Shown here: piece after piece, positions 40,943 through 49,150 of the stretch
Position numbering within the stretch: the first letter of the stretch is position 1
Layout of the letters: each line of letters starts with the position of its first letter
DNA from: Bacillus alveayuensis
GTDB taxonomy: Bacteria > Bacillota > Bacilli > Bacillales > Aeribacillaceae
Assembly: GCA_030812955.1 (NCBI GenBank)
Contig: JAUSTR010000005.1
Coordinates: forward strand, 92,210 to 156,209
Length of the DNA stretch: 64,000 bases
Reading direction: 5' to 3'
The notes under the pieces: generated by a model
Database searches by the model: none
Seen by the model: only the letters and a program-made list of their open reading frames with translations
Told to the model about the DNA's origin: nothing
Made by a program: the position numbers and the translations under genes

Positions 40943-41803
40943 ATGGAAAAGACAGCACAATATATACAAAAGATTGGAAATGATCTTTGGTTAACAGAAG
41001 ATGAACGGCAAAATTTAAAGATTAGTTACCGCGTTAAAGAGGTGCTTTTTTCGAAATCGTCTCCGTTCCAGCATGTCATGATTTTAGATTCATATGATTT
41101 TGGTCGTATGCTCGTTTTAGATGGTGTCGTTCAGACAACATCTATTGATGGTCATATATATAATGAAATGATTTCTCACGTGCCGCTTAGTATCCACCCG
41201 AATCCACAAAAAGTATTAATCATCGGTGGAGGGGATTGTGGAGTTGCTCGTGAAGTTTGCAAATATCCGAATGTAAAAGAAATTGATATGGTGGAAATTG
41301 ATGAATTAGTTGTGAAGGCATGTAAGGAATACCTTCCTGAAGTGTCTGGAAATTTAAGCGATCCACGCGTCAATTTCTTATTTATTGATGGTGTCAAGTA
41401 TGCCGCTGAAAAAGAAAATGAGTACGATGTCATTATTGTTGATTCATCAGACCCTGTCGGCCCAGCTGAACAGTTATTCTCAAAGGAATTTTATGTAAAT
41501 CTTCATCGTGCGTTAAAAGAAGATGGTTTAATGGTATGTCAAAGCCAATCACCTATTTTCCATTTAGACGTATTAAAGCAATCCTATTCTCATTTAGCAT
41601 CACTTTTCCCAATTACGAAGCTATACACAGCCGTTGTCCCTACATATCCTGGAGGCATGTGGAGCTTTACGATCGGTTCTAATAAATATGAAAATATTCA
41701 TGTATCAAACTTCTCGAAAGAGACAAAATATGTGAACCAAGACATTTTAGAAGGCTGCTTTAAACTTCCTGAGTTTTTACAAAACGCATTAATAGATTTA
41801 TAA
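40943..41803 (+). CDS. Spermidine synthase-like aminopropyltransferase (second copy)
   Basis: 286 residues, same fold as SpeE but with a longer N-terminus (EKTAQYIQKIGNDLWLTEDERQNLKISY). Active-site pattern kept: IIGGGDCGVAREVCKY (Cys in place of Gly of SpeE), MVEIDELVVKAC, catalytic Asp in IIVDSSDPVGPAEQLF, VPTYPGGMWSFTIGS. May aminopropylate a different polyamine (spermine/thermospermine or branched products); substrate is unknown. GAGGAGG five bases before ATG 40943. Monocistronic, convergent with ung. Confidence 0.85.
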   Translation: MEKTAQYIQKIGNDLWLTEDERQNLKISYRVKEVLFSKSSPFQHVMILDSYDFGRMLVLDGVVQTTSIDGHIYNEMISHVPLSIHPNPQKVLIIGGGDCGVAREVCKYPNVKEIDMVEIDELVVKACKEYLPEVSGNLSDPRVNFLFIDGVKYAAEKENEYDVIIVDSSDPVGPAEQLFSKEFYVNLHRALKEDGLMVCQSQSPIFHLDVLKQSYSHLASLFPITKLYTAVVPTYPGGMWSFTIGSNKYENIHVSNFSKETKYVNQDILEGCFKLPEFLQNALIDL

Positions 41804-41804
41804 C

Positions 41805-41830
41805 ATAAGGCACCGCTTTGGGTGCCTTAT
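41805..41830. terminator. Bidirectional terminator speE-like/ung
   Basis: ATAAGGCACC, short loop, GGTGCCTTAT; overlaps the end of ung. Confidence 0.8.
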
Positions 41831-42513
41831 TGTATATCTTCGTTTGTTATTTCCCAGTCAATTTCTTCTTCTCCTATATGCTGTAAAAATGCATTCGTTC
41901 TAGAGAATGGACGGCTGCCAAAAAAACCACGATTTGCTGAAAACGGTGATGGGTGCGGAGATTCAATAATAAAATGACGATCTTTATCAATCATTTCTTT
42001 TTTCGCTTGTGCATGTCTGCCCCATAAAATAAAGACGATTGGTCGTTCTCGTTTATTTAATTGGCGAATAATTTCATCTGTAAACTGCTCCCACCCTTTT
42101 CCTTTATGGGAATTGGCCTGCCCTTTTCGAACGGTTAAAACGGTGTTCAGCAATAATACACCTTGTTTGGCCCATTTAACGAGATATCCGTGATTAGGTG
42201 GTGCGAAGCCTAAATCATTTTGAAGTTCTAAAAATATATTTCGCAATGAAGGTGGCTGCGGTACACCTGGCTTGACGGAAAAGCTCAGCCCATGCGCCTG
42301 ATTAGGACCATGATACGGATCTTGCCCAAGAATCACAACCTTTACATTTTCATAAGATGTATAATGGAGAGCATTAAAAATATCATACATATTAGGATAA
42401 ATGGTATAGTTAGCATATTCTTTTTTCAAAAACTCTCGAAGCTCTTGGTAATAAGGCTTGTGAAACTGGTCCTTTAAGAGGTTCCACCAATCATTTTTCA
42501 GCAATTGCTTCAT
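41827..42513 (-). CDS. ung: Uracil-DNA glycosylase
   Basis: Removes uracil from DNA in base-excision repair. 228 residues. Catalytic D65 in [19 protein letters not shown], the SLRNIF loop, and [11 protein letters not shown] leucine/histidine loop region all present. Family I UNG. Marks the right end of continuous B. subtilis synteny. Confidence 0.96.
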   Translation of the reverse strand: MKQLLKNDWWNLLKDQFHKPYYQELREFLKKEYANYTIYPNMYDIFNALHYTSYENVKVVILGQDPYHGPNQAHGLSFSVKPGVPQPPSLRNIFLELQNDLGFAPPNHGYLVKWAKQGVLLLNTVLTVRKGQANSHKGKGWEQFTDEIIRQLNKRERPIVFILWGRHAQAKKEMIDKDRHFIIESPHPSPFSANRGFFGSRPFSRTNAFLQHIGEEEIDWEITNEDIQ

Positions 42514-42636
42514 CTATATACACACCTGCCTCATCATGCTAACACGCTACACCCATCATAAACACGGACTCCTATTTTGTCAAAACCGCGAAAAGGCGCG
42601 CCTCATCATGATCACCTCTCGTTTCGTTTTTTTCAT

Positions 42637-42652
42637 TGTTTCACATGAAACG
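42637..42652. other. parS-like 16-mer
   Basis: TGTTTCACATGAAACG differs from the bacillus ParB site TGTTTCACGTGAAACA at two positions, one in the CACGTG core. It is intergenic, left of the accessory region. Confidence 0.3.
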
Positions 42653-42803
42653 CCTCACATAAAAGTACATGAACGTCTATGACAAAATGGTATAGAAGAA
42701 GCATGAATTCGGACAATGAACACACGTCTTTTTCAAAGCACAAGACGAACAAAAAACAGAGCATGAACATTAGGAACTGTACCATTCAAAAAGTTTTTGA
42801 GAT

Positions 42804-43751
42804 TTACAGACTTTCATGATTCTTCATATATTGAATGGTTTCCATAAGGCCGACCTCATAAGGTGTATTTGGCAGCGCTCCAATACGCTTTTCATATTTT
42901 TGACCTGATAATACGACAGGTTCCTCTGTTAAGTACATCATTTCATAAACCTCCCGCATATCTTGATTAAAGATTCCTAATAAAGCGATCATATTTTTCG
43001 TTACTTTTCGCACTTTTTTCTGAAAACCCGTTAATTCTCTTACAATTCGGATGATTTCATGTCCTGTTATCACTTTGGTTCCGGGAATATTCCAATGTTC
43101 ATTGTACGTATCATTTCGTAAGGCAAGCTCGACAGCAGCCTTAGCCCCATCAGGTGTATAAACGTATTCTCGTGGAATGTGTAAAGGACCAACAAATAGT
43201 GCTGATTTATTTTGAATAATCGGCTTTAAAGTAAAATGCAAGGTCGTATTCACTGCATTTGGACCGTAGTAATCTGGGAAATGTGCAAATAAATACTTAA
43301 CTTTCGATTCCTTTACCATCTTTTCTAATTGTAATCGTATTTTCCCTTTCTTCGTATGTGGATGTTTCGAAGTTTGCTCTGTCACTTTTTTTCCGTTTGA
43401 ACGACCATATGCATAAACATTATCAATCATGATGAATTTTGCATTTTCATTTTTTGCTGCTAAAAGAACATGATTCATAATCTTTGGGTGTTCTATACTC
43501 CATTTCGGATAAGGTACATTAATGGCTTGAAAAATCCAATTTGCTCCCTTACAAGCATTGAAAATATCTTCCTTTTTTAATGCATCGCCTGTTACCATCG
43601 TTACATGCTTGTTCATTTTTGAAAATAAATCATGCATTTTTTTCTCATTACGAGCAAAAGCCACAACCTCAATGTCTTGGCGTTTATTTAATTCACAGAC
43701 TAATGCATAACCCATTCCCCAAGTTGCTCCTAAAACAACAGCCTTTTTCAT
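42804..43751 (-). CDS. NAD(P)-dependent epimerase/NmrA-like protein
   Basis: 315 residues, atypical/extended SDR with Rossmann motif VVLGATWGMGYAL and YAYGRSNGKKV in the place of the YxxxK catalytic pair, then FPDYYGPNAVNTTLHF and PREYVYTPDGAKAAVELAL. Substrate unknown. Preceded by its own TetR gene, with an operator between them, so probably inducible. Start ATG 43751; GTG 43754 is an alternative. Confidence 0.78.
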   Translation of the reverse strand: MKKAVVLGATWGMGYALVCELNKRQDIEVVAFARNEKKMHDLFSKMNKHVTMVTGDALKKEDIFNACKGANWIFQAINVPYPKWSIEHPKIMNHVLLAAKNENAKFIMIDNVYAYGRSNGKKVTEQTSKHPHTKKGKIRLQLEKMVKESKVKYLFAHFPDYYGPNAVNTTLHFTLKPIIQNKSALFVGPLHIPREYVYTPDGAKAAVELALRNDTYNEHWNIPGTKVITGHEIIRIVRELTGFQKKVRKVTKNMIALLGIFNQDMREVYEMMYLTEEPVVLSGQKYEKRIGALPNTPYEVGLMETIQYMKNHESL

Positions 43752-43774
43752 CACCTTTATACCTCCAAGGTTTT

Positions 43775-43795
43775 TTATTAACCAACGGTCAATAA
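43775..43795. promoter_or_regulatory. TetR operator upstream of the SDR gene
   Basis: TTATTAACC-AAC-GGTCAATAA, the same 9-3-9 palindrome as 44402-44422 with one mismatch. It lies between the tetR stop and the SDR start. Confidence 0.75.
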
Positions 43796-43808
43796 ATATT
43801 AAAAAAAA

Positions 43809-44384
43809 TTATGTTTTTAAACCTCTTATTAAAAAGGAAGTGTATTCTTTTGCCAGATTTTTCACTTCCTCATATGATGTATCTGAATACACATATTTTG
43901 TGACAAATCCTATTAAAGCAAGGAATAAACACCAAATTTTTGATGGCGATAATGTATTTGGAACTAATTTTGCCACAGCTTCCGCAAATCGCTGATATGA
44001 CTCATTTGGTCCAGTTTCAAAATAAGGTTCCATCTCTGAATTTTTTGTTAGAAACATAAACTCAAAGTGACTTTTGTAAGTTAAACCAAAATGTATAAAT
44101 GTTAACAATATTTCTTTTAGTGCTTCTTCATCACTTCTGTATGATTTCGTTAAAGTTTGGATGAGCAATTGATCTAAAAAAGCATAATCCGCTTGAACAA
44201 TCGCATAAAATAACTCCGCTTTATTTTTAAAATGATAATAAATAGCGCCATGGCTACAGTTTAACTCCTTCGCAATTTGACGCATGGAAACTTGATTATA
44301 CCCTTTTTGCACGAAATGTTCTCTCGCTACATTGATGATTTTTTCCTGCGTTAGTTCTTCTCCTGTTATTTTTCGTGGGGTCAA
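43809..44384 (-). CDS. TetR-family regulator of the SDR gene
   Basis: 191 residues. TetR HTH at about 15-60 (AREHFVQKGYNQVSMRQIAKELNCSHGAIYYHFKNKAELF), helical ligand domain after. Starts at TTG 44384 with AAGGATG 8 bases before. Two near-identical palindromes, one before it and one before the SDR gene, indicate autoregulation plus control of the neighbour. Confidence 0.85.
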   Translation of the reverse strand: MTPRKITGEELTQEKIINVAREHFVQKGYNQVSMRQIAKELNCSHGAIYYHFKNKAELFYAIVQADYAFLDQLLIQTLTKSYRSDEEALKEILLTFIHFGLTYKSHFEFMFLTKNSEMEPYFETGPNESYQRFAEAVAKLVPNTLSPSKIWCLFLALIGFVTKYVYSDTSYEEVKNLAKEYTSFLIRGLKT

Positions 44385-44401
44385 TATTGTGTCATCCTTT
44401 C

Positions 44402-44422
44402 TTATTAACCACTGGTTAATAA
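44402..44422. promoter_or_regulatory. TetR operator upstream of tetR
   Basis: Perfect palindrome TTATTAACC-ACT-GGTTAATAA just upstream of the tetR start. Confidence 0.8.
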
Positions 44423-44452
44423 AATTATAAAAAGTTTATTCATTTATGTCAA

Positions 44453-44524
44453 TGCTATTTTCTAAAAGATTGCTGCTTTACGATAGCTTTTCAACTGTCA
44501 TAGGCAAGAGACACGCTTGCTATG
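44453..44524. repeat. MITE family 1, copy 8 (right half lost)
   Basis: GCTATTTTCTAAAAGATTGC to CAAGAGACACGCTTGCTATG: left arm and the first inner hairpin only. It marks the left border of the AT-rich accessory cluster. Confidence 0.7.
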
Positions 44525-44810
44525 TATTTTCCGCTTGTTTTCCTTTTATTCGTCCAATAGCCATTACGAACTTCATTATGAAACAATCAACAAATCTACT
44601 ATTACCATATACGTTAGCATGCACCTTTATATGGAATGATAAAATGGTATAATTTGTTTAAAAAGGATGATAAAAAAGTAAAAGCCATAAATAAGTTGCA
44701 CTGCTGCTTTCTTTAAAGGCTGCGAATCCCTATTCTTGTTGTGATTATTTTTAAGTGACCCGGAAGAAAGAGTTTTTTAGTTCAGGCAGAACTTAGGGGG
44801 AATTCAATTC
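44525..44810 (+). promoter_or_regulatory. Leader region of the accessory membrane/ABC cluster
   Basis: TATAAT at 44648-44653 with a weak TTTATA about 16 bases upstream is the likely promoter of the six-gene set. The leader after it has no gene with a ribosome site; in particular no bacteriocin-like precursor. A 26-codon reading at 44636 spans the -10 and is discounted. Confidence 0.4.
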
Positions 44811-44984
44811 ATGCTCATTAATATTTTAGGGGGAATTATTGAAACTATAGCTATTACATTAATTGGTACACGACTCAATAATATAAAATATAGCCAAGTA
44901 GGGATTAAAGCATTAATAATTACAAGTTTTTTTACTTCCTGTTTCATTGTATTTATTAAAGAGGGGATAAAATGCTCAAATTAA
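44811..44984 (+). CDS. Small two-helix membrane protein
   Basis: 57 residues: helices at about 3-21 (NILGGIIETIAITLIGTRL) and 33-51 (VGIKALIITSFFTSCFIVFI), ending KEGIKCSN. AGGGGG about 10 bases before ATG. Its last 13 bases overlap the next gene, implying coupling. Length and topology resemble the 57-residue small membrane proteins in circular-bacteriocin clusters such as gassericin A; no sequence identity claimed. First gene of an AT-rich operon. Confidence 0.6.
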   Translation: MLINILGGIIETIAITLIGTRLNNIKYSQVGIKALIITSFFTSCFIVFIKEGIKCSN

Positions 44985-45529
44985 AAAATGAAAGAATAAT
45001 TAATCTACTATCTTTTTGCCTATTGGTTCTCGTCGTTGTCGCAAATTCATTTTTTTCAATTAAACAGTTTAAAGTTATTGAACAATTTAACAAAATACAA
45101 GCGAGCTTCCCATTGTTTACCGATTCCTTTATTATTGTTTTTTTAACTTCGATACAATTGATTGCGGGTATTACCGTGGTCATAATAGAAACACTATTTG
45201 TTACTTTTATTACAAATGTCATGACTAATAAAAAATTCAAATTTCGTAACTTTTTAACACCAATCATTTTAGCGAATATATTTTCTATCTTATTAAATAT
45301 GTCTGTCATTTCTATTGCTCGTTTTGATCATTTACAAGATATTCAATGGCTGCGCTGGTTTCCAGGATCCCAAATATTACTAGCGGTTTTCATTTATCTA
45401 TATTTTTCAATTTTAGATAGTGCCACTTCCATGAGTTCTAAAATTAAACTTAGTATCATTATATTTTCAGTAACTTATGGTTTAACACTTATCGTTCAAT
45501 TGTTGATGACTTTTGTGTCATTCAATTAA
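44972..45529 (+). CDS. Multi-pass membrane protein of unknown family
   Basis: 185 residues, about five membrane segments (10-27, 50-80, 92-110, 129-147, 157-180), basic N-terminus MLKLKNERIIN. No recognised family. GAGGGG lies before ATG, inside the preceding ORF. In size and placement it resembles the roughly 175-residue membrane proteins of circular-bacteriocin clusters; may be immunity or transport. Much more AT-rich than flanking core genes. Confidence 0.7.
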   Translation: MLKLKNERIINLLSFCLLVLVVVANSFFSIKQFKVIEQFNKIQASFPLFTDSFIIVFLTSIQLIAGITVVIIETLFVTFITNVMTNKKFKFRNFLTPIILANIFSILLNMSVISIARFDHLQDIQWLRWFPGSQILLAVFIYLYFSILDSATSMSSKIKLSIIIFSVTYGLTLIVQLLMTFVSFN

Positions 45530-45548
45530 TCTTAGGAAGGAGATTTAT

Positions 45549-45662
45549 ATGGAAAAAAAATTTAAGTTTAAAATGAAGATCTTGTTCGTAATTTCCATTT
45601 TATTTATCTTGTTAGGAGTGTTTACTTTGATAAAAATTATTGCAAAAATATTGGGGAATTGA
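45549..45662 (+). CDS. 37-residue cationic single-helix peptide
   Basis: Basic start MEKKFKFKMK, hydrophobic helix ILFVISILFILLGVFTLIKII, end AKILGN. AAGGAG six bases before ATG makes translation likely. Size, charge and topology are those of small bacteriocin immunity peptides; a leaderless bacteriocin or a regulatory micropeptide is the alternative. Six bases before the next gene. Confidence 0.65.
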   Translation: MEKKFKFKMKILFVISILFILLGVFTLIKIIAKILGN

Positions 45663-45668
45663 AGAAAA

Positions 45669-46946
45669 ATGAAATACTTCAAATACAAACGATTAATAAA
45701 AAAAAGAAAAGCATTTGAAAATATAGAGATTTTATTTGGAACTTTTCTAAATAAGTATGCTGATGGCGATAAAAAATTATTGCTAACCTTTTTTTACAAC
45801 GTAAATGTAGTCATTACTTTGGCTTCGATATTAGTACCAATTTTTGTTTACTCGCTAATTTATTCTTTTCGTTCATACATAAATCCTTTTTACATCGCAA
45901 CTATCTATTTTTTTGTCACGGTTATGTTCACAGATATCAATAATGATGATTATGATCCGGTTGAGCTGGAGAATATTTCTCAGTGGATGTATAAAGCTCG
46001 AAAAAATAAATTTAAATTACTTATCATAGAAAAATTGTTGTTAACATTTGGAACAAAAATTCTTTTTTATTGTTTTTTTATGATTATTTTTATGAGAGAA
46101 CTTCATTTTAGTTACACAACAATATTTTTGTATGAGTTTTTAGTATTAATAACTATTTTTTTTACTATTATTGTAAAATTCTTGTGGAGCAATCATCAGA
46201 TTGTCTTTTTATTTATTCATGGGCCAAACAATACGAAAAAGAAAGAACATTTCATTCAATATAAAAATGACTTGCATTATGACAAGTATCAAATTGCTTT
46301 ATCTCGATCTTGTCAAAATAGAACTTACTATTTATATATATTGTACACTTATATGTTCTCAGCAGCTTCTCTATTTATAATATGGATTATTAATTTTTAT
46401 TTTAATAATCATAAATTTATTATTATTTCTGTTTATTTAGCGCTTGAAAGCACGATTATTAGTTTTATATCCCAAGGAATCATAAATAGCTCGAAAATGT
46501 TAAATTATTCTAATGTAAGTGATTATTATTATATAAAGAAGTTTTATAAAAAAAACTATTATGAGAATATACTTTCTAAGTTTCTTTCAAGAAGGCTCCT
46601 AGTAATCCTAATTAGTTATTATCTTGGTGTACTCATCCTTTATGGATTGTCATTATTTACAGCTATCATTGTTTTATGTTCAACAATTATCTACTTCTAC
46701 TCAATAAAAATCATTACAAAAAGAGTCTATCGCTTTAAAAAATTATCAATAGAAGATATCAAAAACAATTTTTTTGTATATTTTTTCAATCCTATTGAAG
46801 ATCTTTTAATTTTAGGATTACCTTTTATTACATGCAGTGTTCTAGCTTATTATTCAATGAAATTAGGAAGTATATATCCCATAATGGGCTTCTTTGCCGT
46901 GTATTCCAGCTTTTTAGTACTTTATCATTTTATAAAAGAGGGGTAA
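45669..46946 (+). CDS. Large multi-pass membrane protein
   Basis: 425 residues, roughly nine or ten membrane helices, Phe/Ile/Tyr/Asn/Lys-rich. No recognised motif. Followed two bases later by an ABC ATPase, so it is the likely permease partner (no ABC permease signature visible). Comparable in role to the large multi-pass proteins of circular-bacteriocin clusters, though shorter than CirB/AS-48B. Codon use strongly AT-biased. Confidence 0.7.
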   Translation: MKYFKYKRLIKKRKAFENIEILFGTFLNKYADGDKKLLLTFFYNVNVVITLASILVPIFVYSLIYSFRSYINPFYIATIYFFVTVMFTDINNDDYDPVELENISQWMYKARKNKFKLLIIEKLLLTFGTKILFYCFFMIIFMRELHFSYTTIFLYEFLVLITIFFTIIVKFLWSNHQIVFLFIHGPNNTKKKEHFIQYKNDLHYDKYQIALSRSCQNRTYYLYILYTYMFSAASLFIIWIINFYFNNHKFIIISVYLALESTIISFISQGIINSSKMLNYSNVSDYYYIKKFYKKNYYENILSKFLSRRLLVILISYYLGVLILYGLSLFTAIIVLCSTIIYFYSIKIITKRVYRFKKLSIEDIKNNFFVYFFNPIEDLLILGLPFITCSVLAYYSMKLGSIYPIMGFFAVYSSFLVLYHFIKEG

Positions 46947-46948
46947 AA

Positions 46949-47620
46949 ATGCTTGAATTGATAAACATAAAAAAAAGATATGGTGAATCAGCTTACATTT
47001 TTGATGGGATAAACTTGAAAGTAGATAAAATGAGTATTGTGGAATTACTTGGTGAAAATGGTATTGGCAAAACAACTTTGTTGAATATCATTAGTGGAAT
47101 GACAAAATTTGAGGGAGAAATCAAGTTAAATAACATTTCATTAAAGGAAAATTTTAAAAAGTATATGAAAGGAGTCTCATTAATTGGTAATACACCATTC
47201 TTATACGACTATTTAACACCGTCCGAAACAATAGATATGATATTATCCTTCCTTAATAAAAAAAGTTTTGATGCTTCTCTGGATTATCTCATAGAAGAAA
47301 TTGGGCTGAATAAATATAAAAATACCCTAACACGTGAACTGTCATTAGGAACTAGACAAAAACTAGCATTCATACTAGCATTTCTATCTTCGCCTACTTT
47401 AATTCTCCTTGATGAACCTTTTGTTAATTTTGATATTAGGTCAAGGAAAGTTATTCTCGATTATTTGAAAAACTATGTCATTGAAAATAATGCAATTTTA
47501 ATTTATGCCAGACATTCAACGGATACTGATTTAGCTGATTTTCCAAATAAAAAGATCATTTTAAAAACGGATGAACATCTTAATAAAGTAGTTCTAGTGA
47601 GTGATAATCGTGAAACTTAA
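46949..47620 (+). CDS. ABC transporter ATP-binding protein
   Basis: 223 residues. Walker A GENGIGKTT, Q-loop-like region SLIGNTPFLYDYL, signature LSLGTRQKL, Walker B LILLDEPFVNFD, H-loop region YARHSTD. Single-domain exporter ATPase of the ABC-2/bacteriocin-immunity kind. GAGGGG before ATG 46949; the previous stop is 3 bases upstream. Energises export with the flanking membrane proteins. Confidence 0.9.
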   Translation: MLELINIKKRYGESAYIFDGINLKVDKMSIVELLGENGIGKTTLLNIISGMTKFEGEIKLNNISLKENFKKYMKGVSLIGNTPFLYDYLTPSETIDMILSFLNKKSFDASLDYLIEEIGLNKYKNTLTRELSLGTRQKLAFILAFLSSPTLILLDEPFVNFDIRSRKVILDYLKNYVIENNAILIYARHSTDTDLADFPNKKIILKTDEHLNKVVLVSDNRET

Positions 47621-48143
47621 AATGTTTAGTATTTGTTTTATTATTTGTTCAGCTATAGGAATTGTATTTTTCTTTTTAGGCTTTTTACTACTTCCTAAAG
47701 AACAATTTAGCCCTGATCTACAACCTTCTTTTATTACAATTTTTAGTACGAACTTTGAAATACATTTTCTTACCATTGTTTTTTCAATTATTAGTTTTGG
47801 ACTTTTTTCTATAATTTTTCTGTTTGAACAGTTTTTTTATTTAGGATTTGCTTTCCATAGCTTGGTAACAAAAACTTCCTTAAAAACAGCATATTCGTAT
47901 TTTGCAGGTCACGGAATAGTTGAAGTCATAAATATGTTTTTAACGGCAGCAATAGGTTTGTATGTATCTGTGTACATTATTATTATGATTAGAAAAAAGG
48001 AATTTAATAAGAATTCCTTTATCACATTAGGAAAAAATCTGTTCATTCTATTAGTTATTGATTTAATGCTTTTGCTAATTGCCGCATTATTAGAAACATA
48101 CTTATCTCCGTCATTAGTCGACAAAAGTTATATAATTTCTTAA
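47610..48143 (+). CDS. SpoIIM/DUF95-family membrane protein
   Basis: About 177 residues, five membrane helices. The conserved SpoIIM core is seen: FEQFFYLGFAFHSLV, then YFAGHGIVEVINMFLTAAIGLYVSVYII. DUF95 proteins are a hallmark of circular-bacteriocin gene sets (AS-48C, CclB, CirC type) but also occur elsewhere. Start uncertain: GTG 47601, GTG 47610 or ATG 47622, all overlapping or abutting the ATPase gene, so coupled. Confidence 0.75.
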   Translation: MKLKMFSICFIICSAIGIVFFFLGFLLLPKEQFSPDLQPSFITIFSTNFEIHFLTIVFSIISFGLFSIIFLFEQFFYLGFAFHSLVTKTSLKTAYSYFAGHGIVEVINMFLTAAIGLYVSVYIIIMIRKKEFNKNSFITLGKNLFILLVIDLMLLLIAALLETYLSPSLVDKSYIIS

Positions 48144-48146
48144 CCC

Positions 48147-48290
48147 GAGTTTGGTCAGTTTCAAATCATCATAACCACGATCCGCCGTTAATATTTCCGC
48201 TTTTTCTACAATTTCAGGTTGGCGCTCTTCCATTTGTTCCAATAAACGATGAGACTCGTTTATATCCAGTTCCATTGCTTTTGTGATGGA
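48147..48290 (-). pseudogene. Transposase fragment
   Basis: Minus-strand frame reads ITKAMELDINESHRLLEQME...EIVEKAEILTADRGYDDLKL: a DDE transposase segment with the ADRGYDD motif. Both ends are missing and no terminal repeats are seen. It starts 4 bases after the DUF95 stop and so marks the right border of the accessory cluster. IS family not settled (IS4-like guess). Confidence 0.65.
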
Positions 48291-48668
48291 GAAAATTTAT
48301 TTTTAAGCGTTTTCTGTCCATTGGGTGACAACTATTTGCGGACATCTCATAAAAAAAAGGCGAACAAAAAATTAAAATTTTTTGAATATTATAGAGGTAT
48401 TTGTTACTTTTGTGTAGAATAAGAATAGGATAAGAATATTTTTTTATCTTGACTAACCTTTATGAGGTTGTCAATGATTTACAATTCTTATCATCCCCCC
48501 CTGCTACACAAATCATACTAGGTTTGAATGGTCGATTTTTACTTCCGGATTCAATAACAATAACGGTACAAGTTGAAAAGTTCGTGTTCATCGATTTTGT
48601 ATCGTTCTTTCAGCCGATAGAGAGCTCAAAGTTGTTGAAAATATTCAATTCGTAAGGAGTGATGCAGA
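48291..48668. other. Intergenic region, no supported gene
   Basis: Between the transposase fragment and the lipoyl-like gene. A 68-codon reading from TTG 48449 has no ribosome site and resembles nothing I know. An AT-rich AAATTTTTTGAATATTATAG stretch may include promoter elements. Confidence 0.3.
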
Positions 48669-48950
48669 TTGATTAAAAAGGATGTGGTAACGAGTCGTTG
48701 GGGTAATAAAGAGATTGTGACAAGCCCTTCTTACGGGGTCATTAAATCTATTTTTATTCCATCGAAGACACGCATTTATGAATGGGAACCGCTTATCTCC
48801 ATTCAAACAGATGAAGGAAAAGAAATGCAAATAAGCGTTGGAGCAAATGGTGTAATTGAATCCTTCGCTGTCAAAGTAGGAGACCGTGTCATTCCAGGCT
48901 CTGTCCTTGCTTATATTAATGAAGATAAATTAGTTTCCGGTAATCATTAA
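48669..48950 (+). CDS. Small biotin/lipoyl-like (barrel-sandwich) protein
   Basis: 93 residues. SPSYGVIKSIFIPSKTRIYEWEPLISIQTDEG...GVIESFAVKVGDRVIPGSVLAYI is the two-half barrel-sandwich pattern of biotinyl/lipoyl domains, but the modifiable lysine motif (MKM or DK) is absent. May bind, scaffold or be a membrane-fusion-like piece; function unknown. Start TTG 48669 with AAGGAGTG seven bases upstream. Confidence 0.65.
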   Translation: MIKKDVVTSRWGNKEIVTSPSYGVIKSIFIPSKTRIYEWEPLISIQTDEGKEMQISVGANGVIESFAVKVGDRVIPGSVLAYINEDKLVSGNH

Positions 48951-48967
48951 TCCTGGAAAAAGGAAAA

Positions 48968-49141
48968 CAGACATCCGTTTGTAGACATAGTCTATATATA
49001 AAACGGACTTTCAGACTGAATGAAAACGCTTGTCATTCGAGTGACGAGCCCGATGAGAAGCGGAGTTACCAAGTACGGTAATGAGCGTTCGAAGAGGGCG
49101 AAGTAGCAAAGAATGCAAGCGTTTTGCGCGCAGTCTGAAGC
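48968..49141. repeat. Palindromic repeat family 3, copy A
   Basis: About 170 bp shared with 53633-53792. Stems: GTAGACATAGTCTA, TTCAGACTG/CAGTCTGAA, AAACGCTTG with CAAGCGTTT, TTACCAAGTACGGTAA. Between converging ends of the lipoyl-like gene and trmH, so it may also act as a terminator. Confidence 0.75.
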
Positions 49142-49150
49142 AGATTATGA

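Noticed and set aside
44636..44716. 26-codon frame upstream of the accessory cluster, considered as a missing bacteriocin precursor
   Set aside because: It spans the likely -10 box TATAAT, lacks a ribosome site, and is not hydrophobic enough.
48449..48655. 68-codon frame before the lipoyl-like gene
   Set aside because: TTG start without a ribosome site, no recognisable family; left as intergenic.
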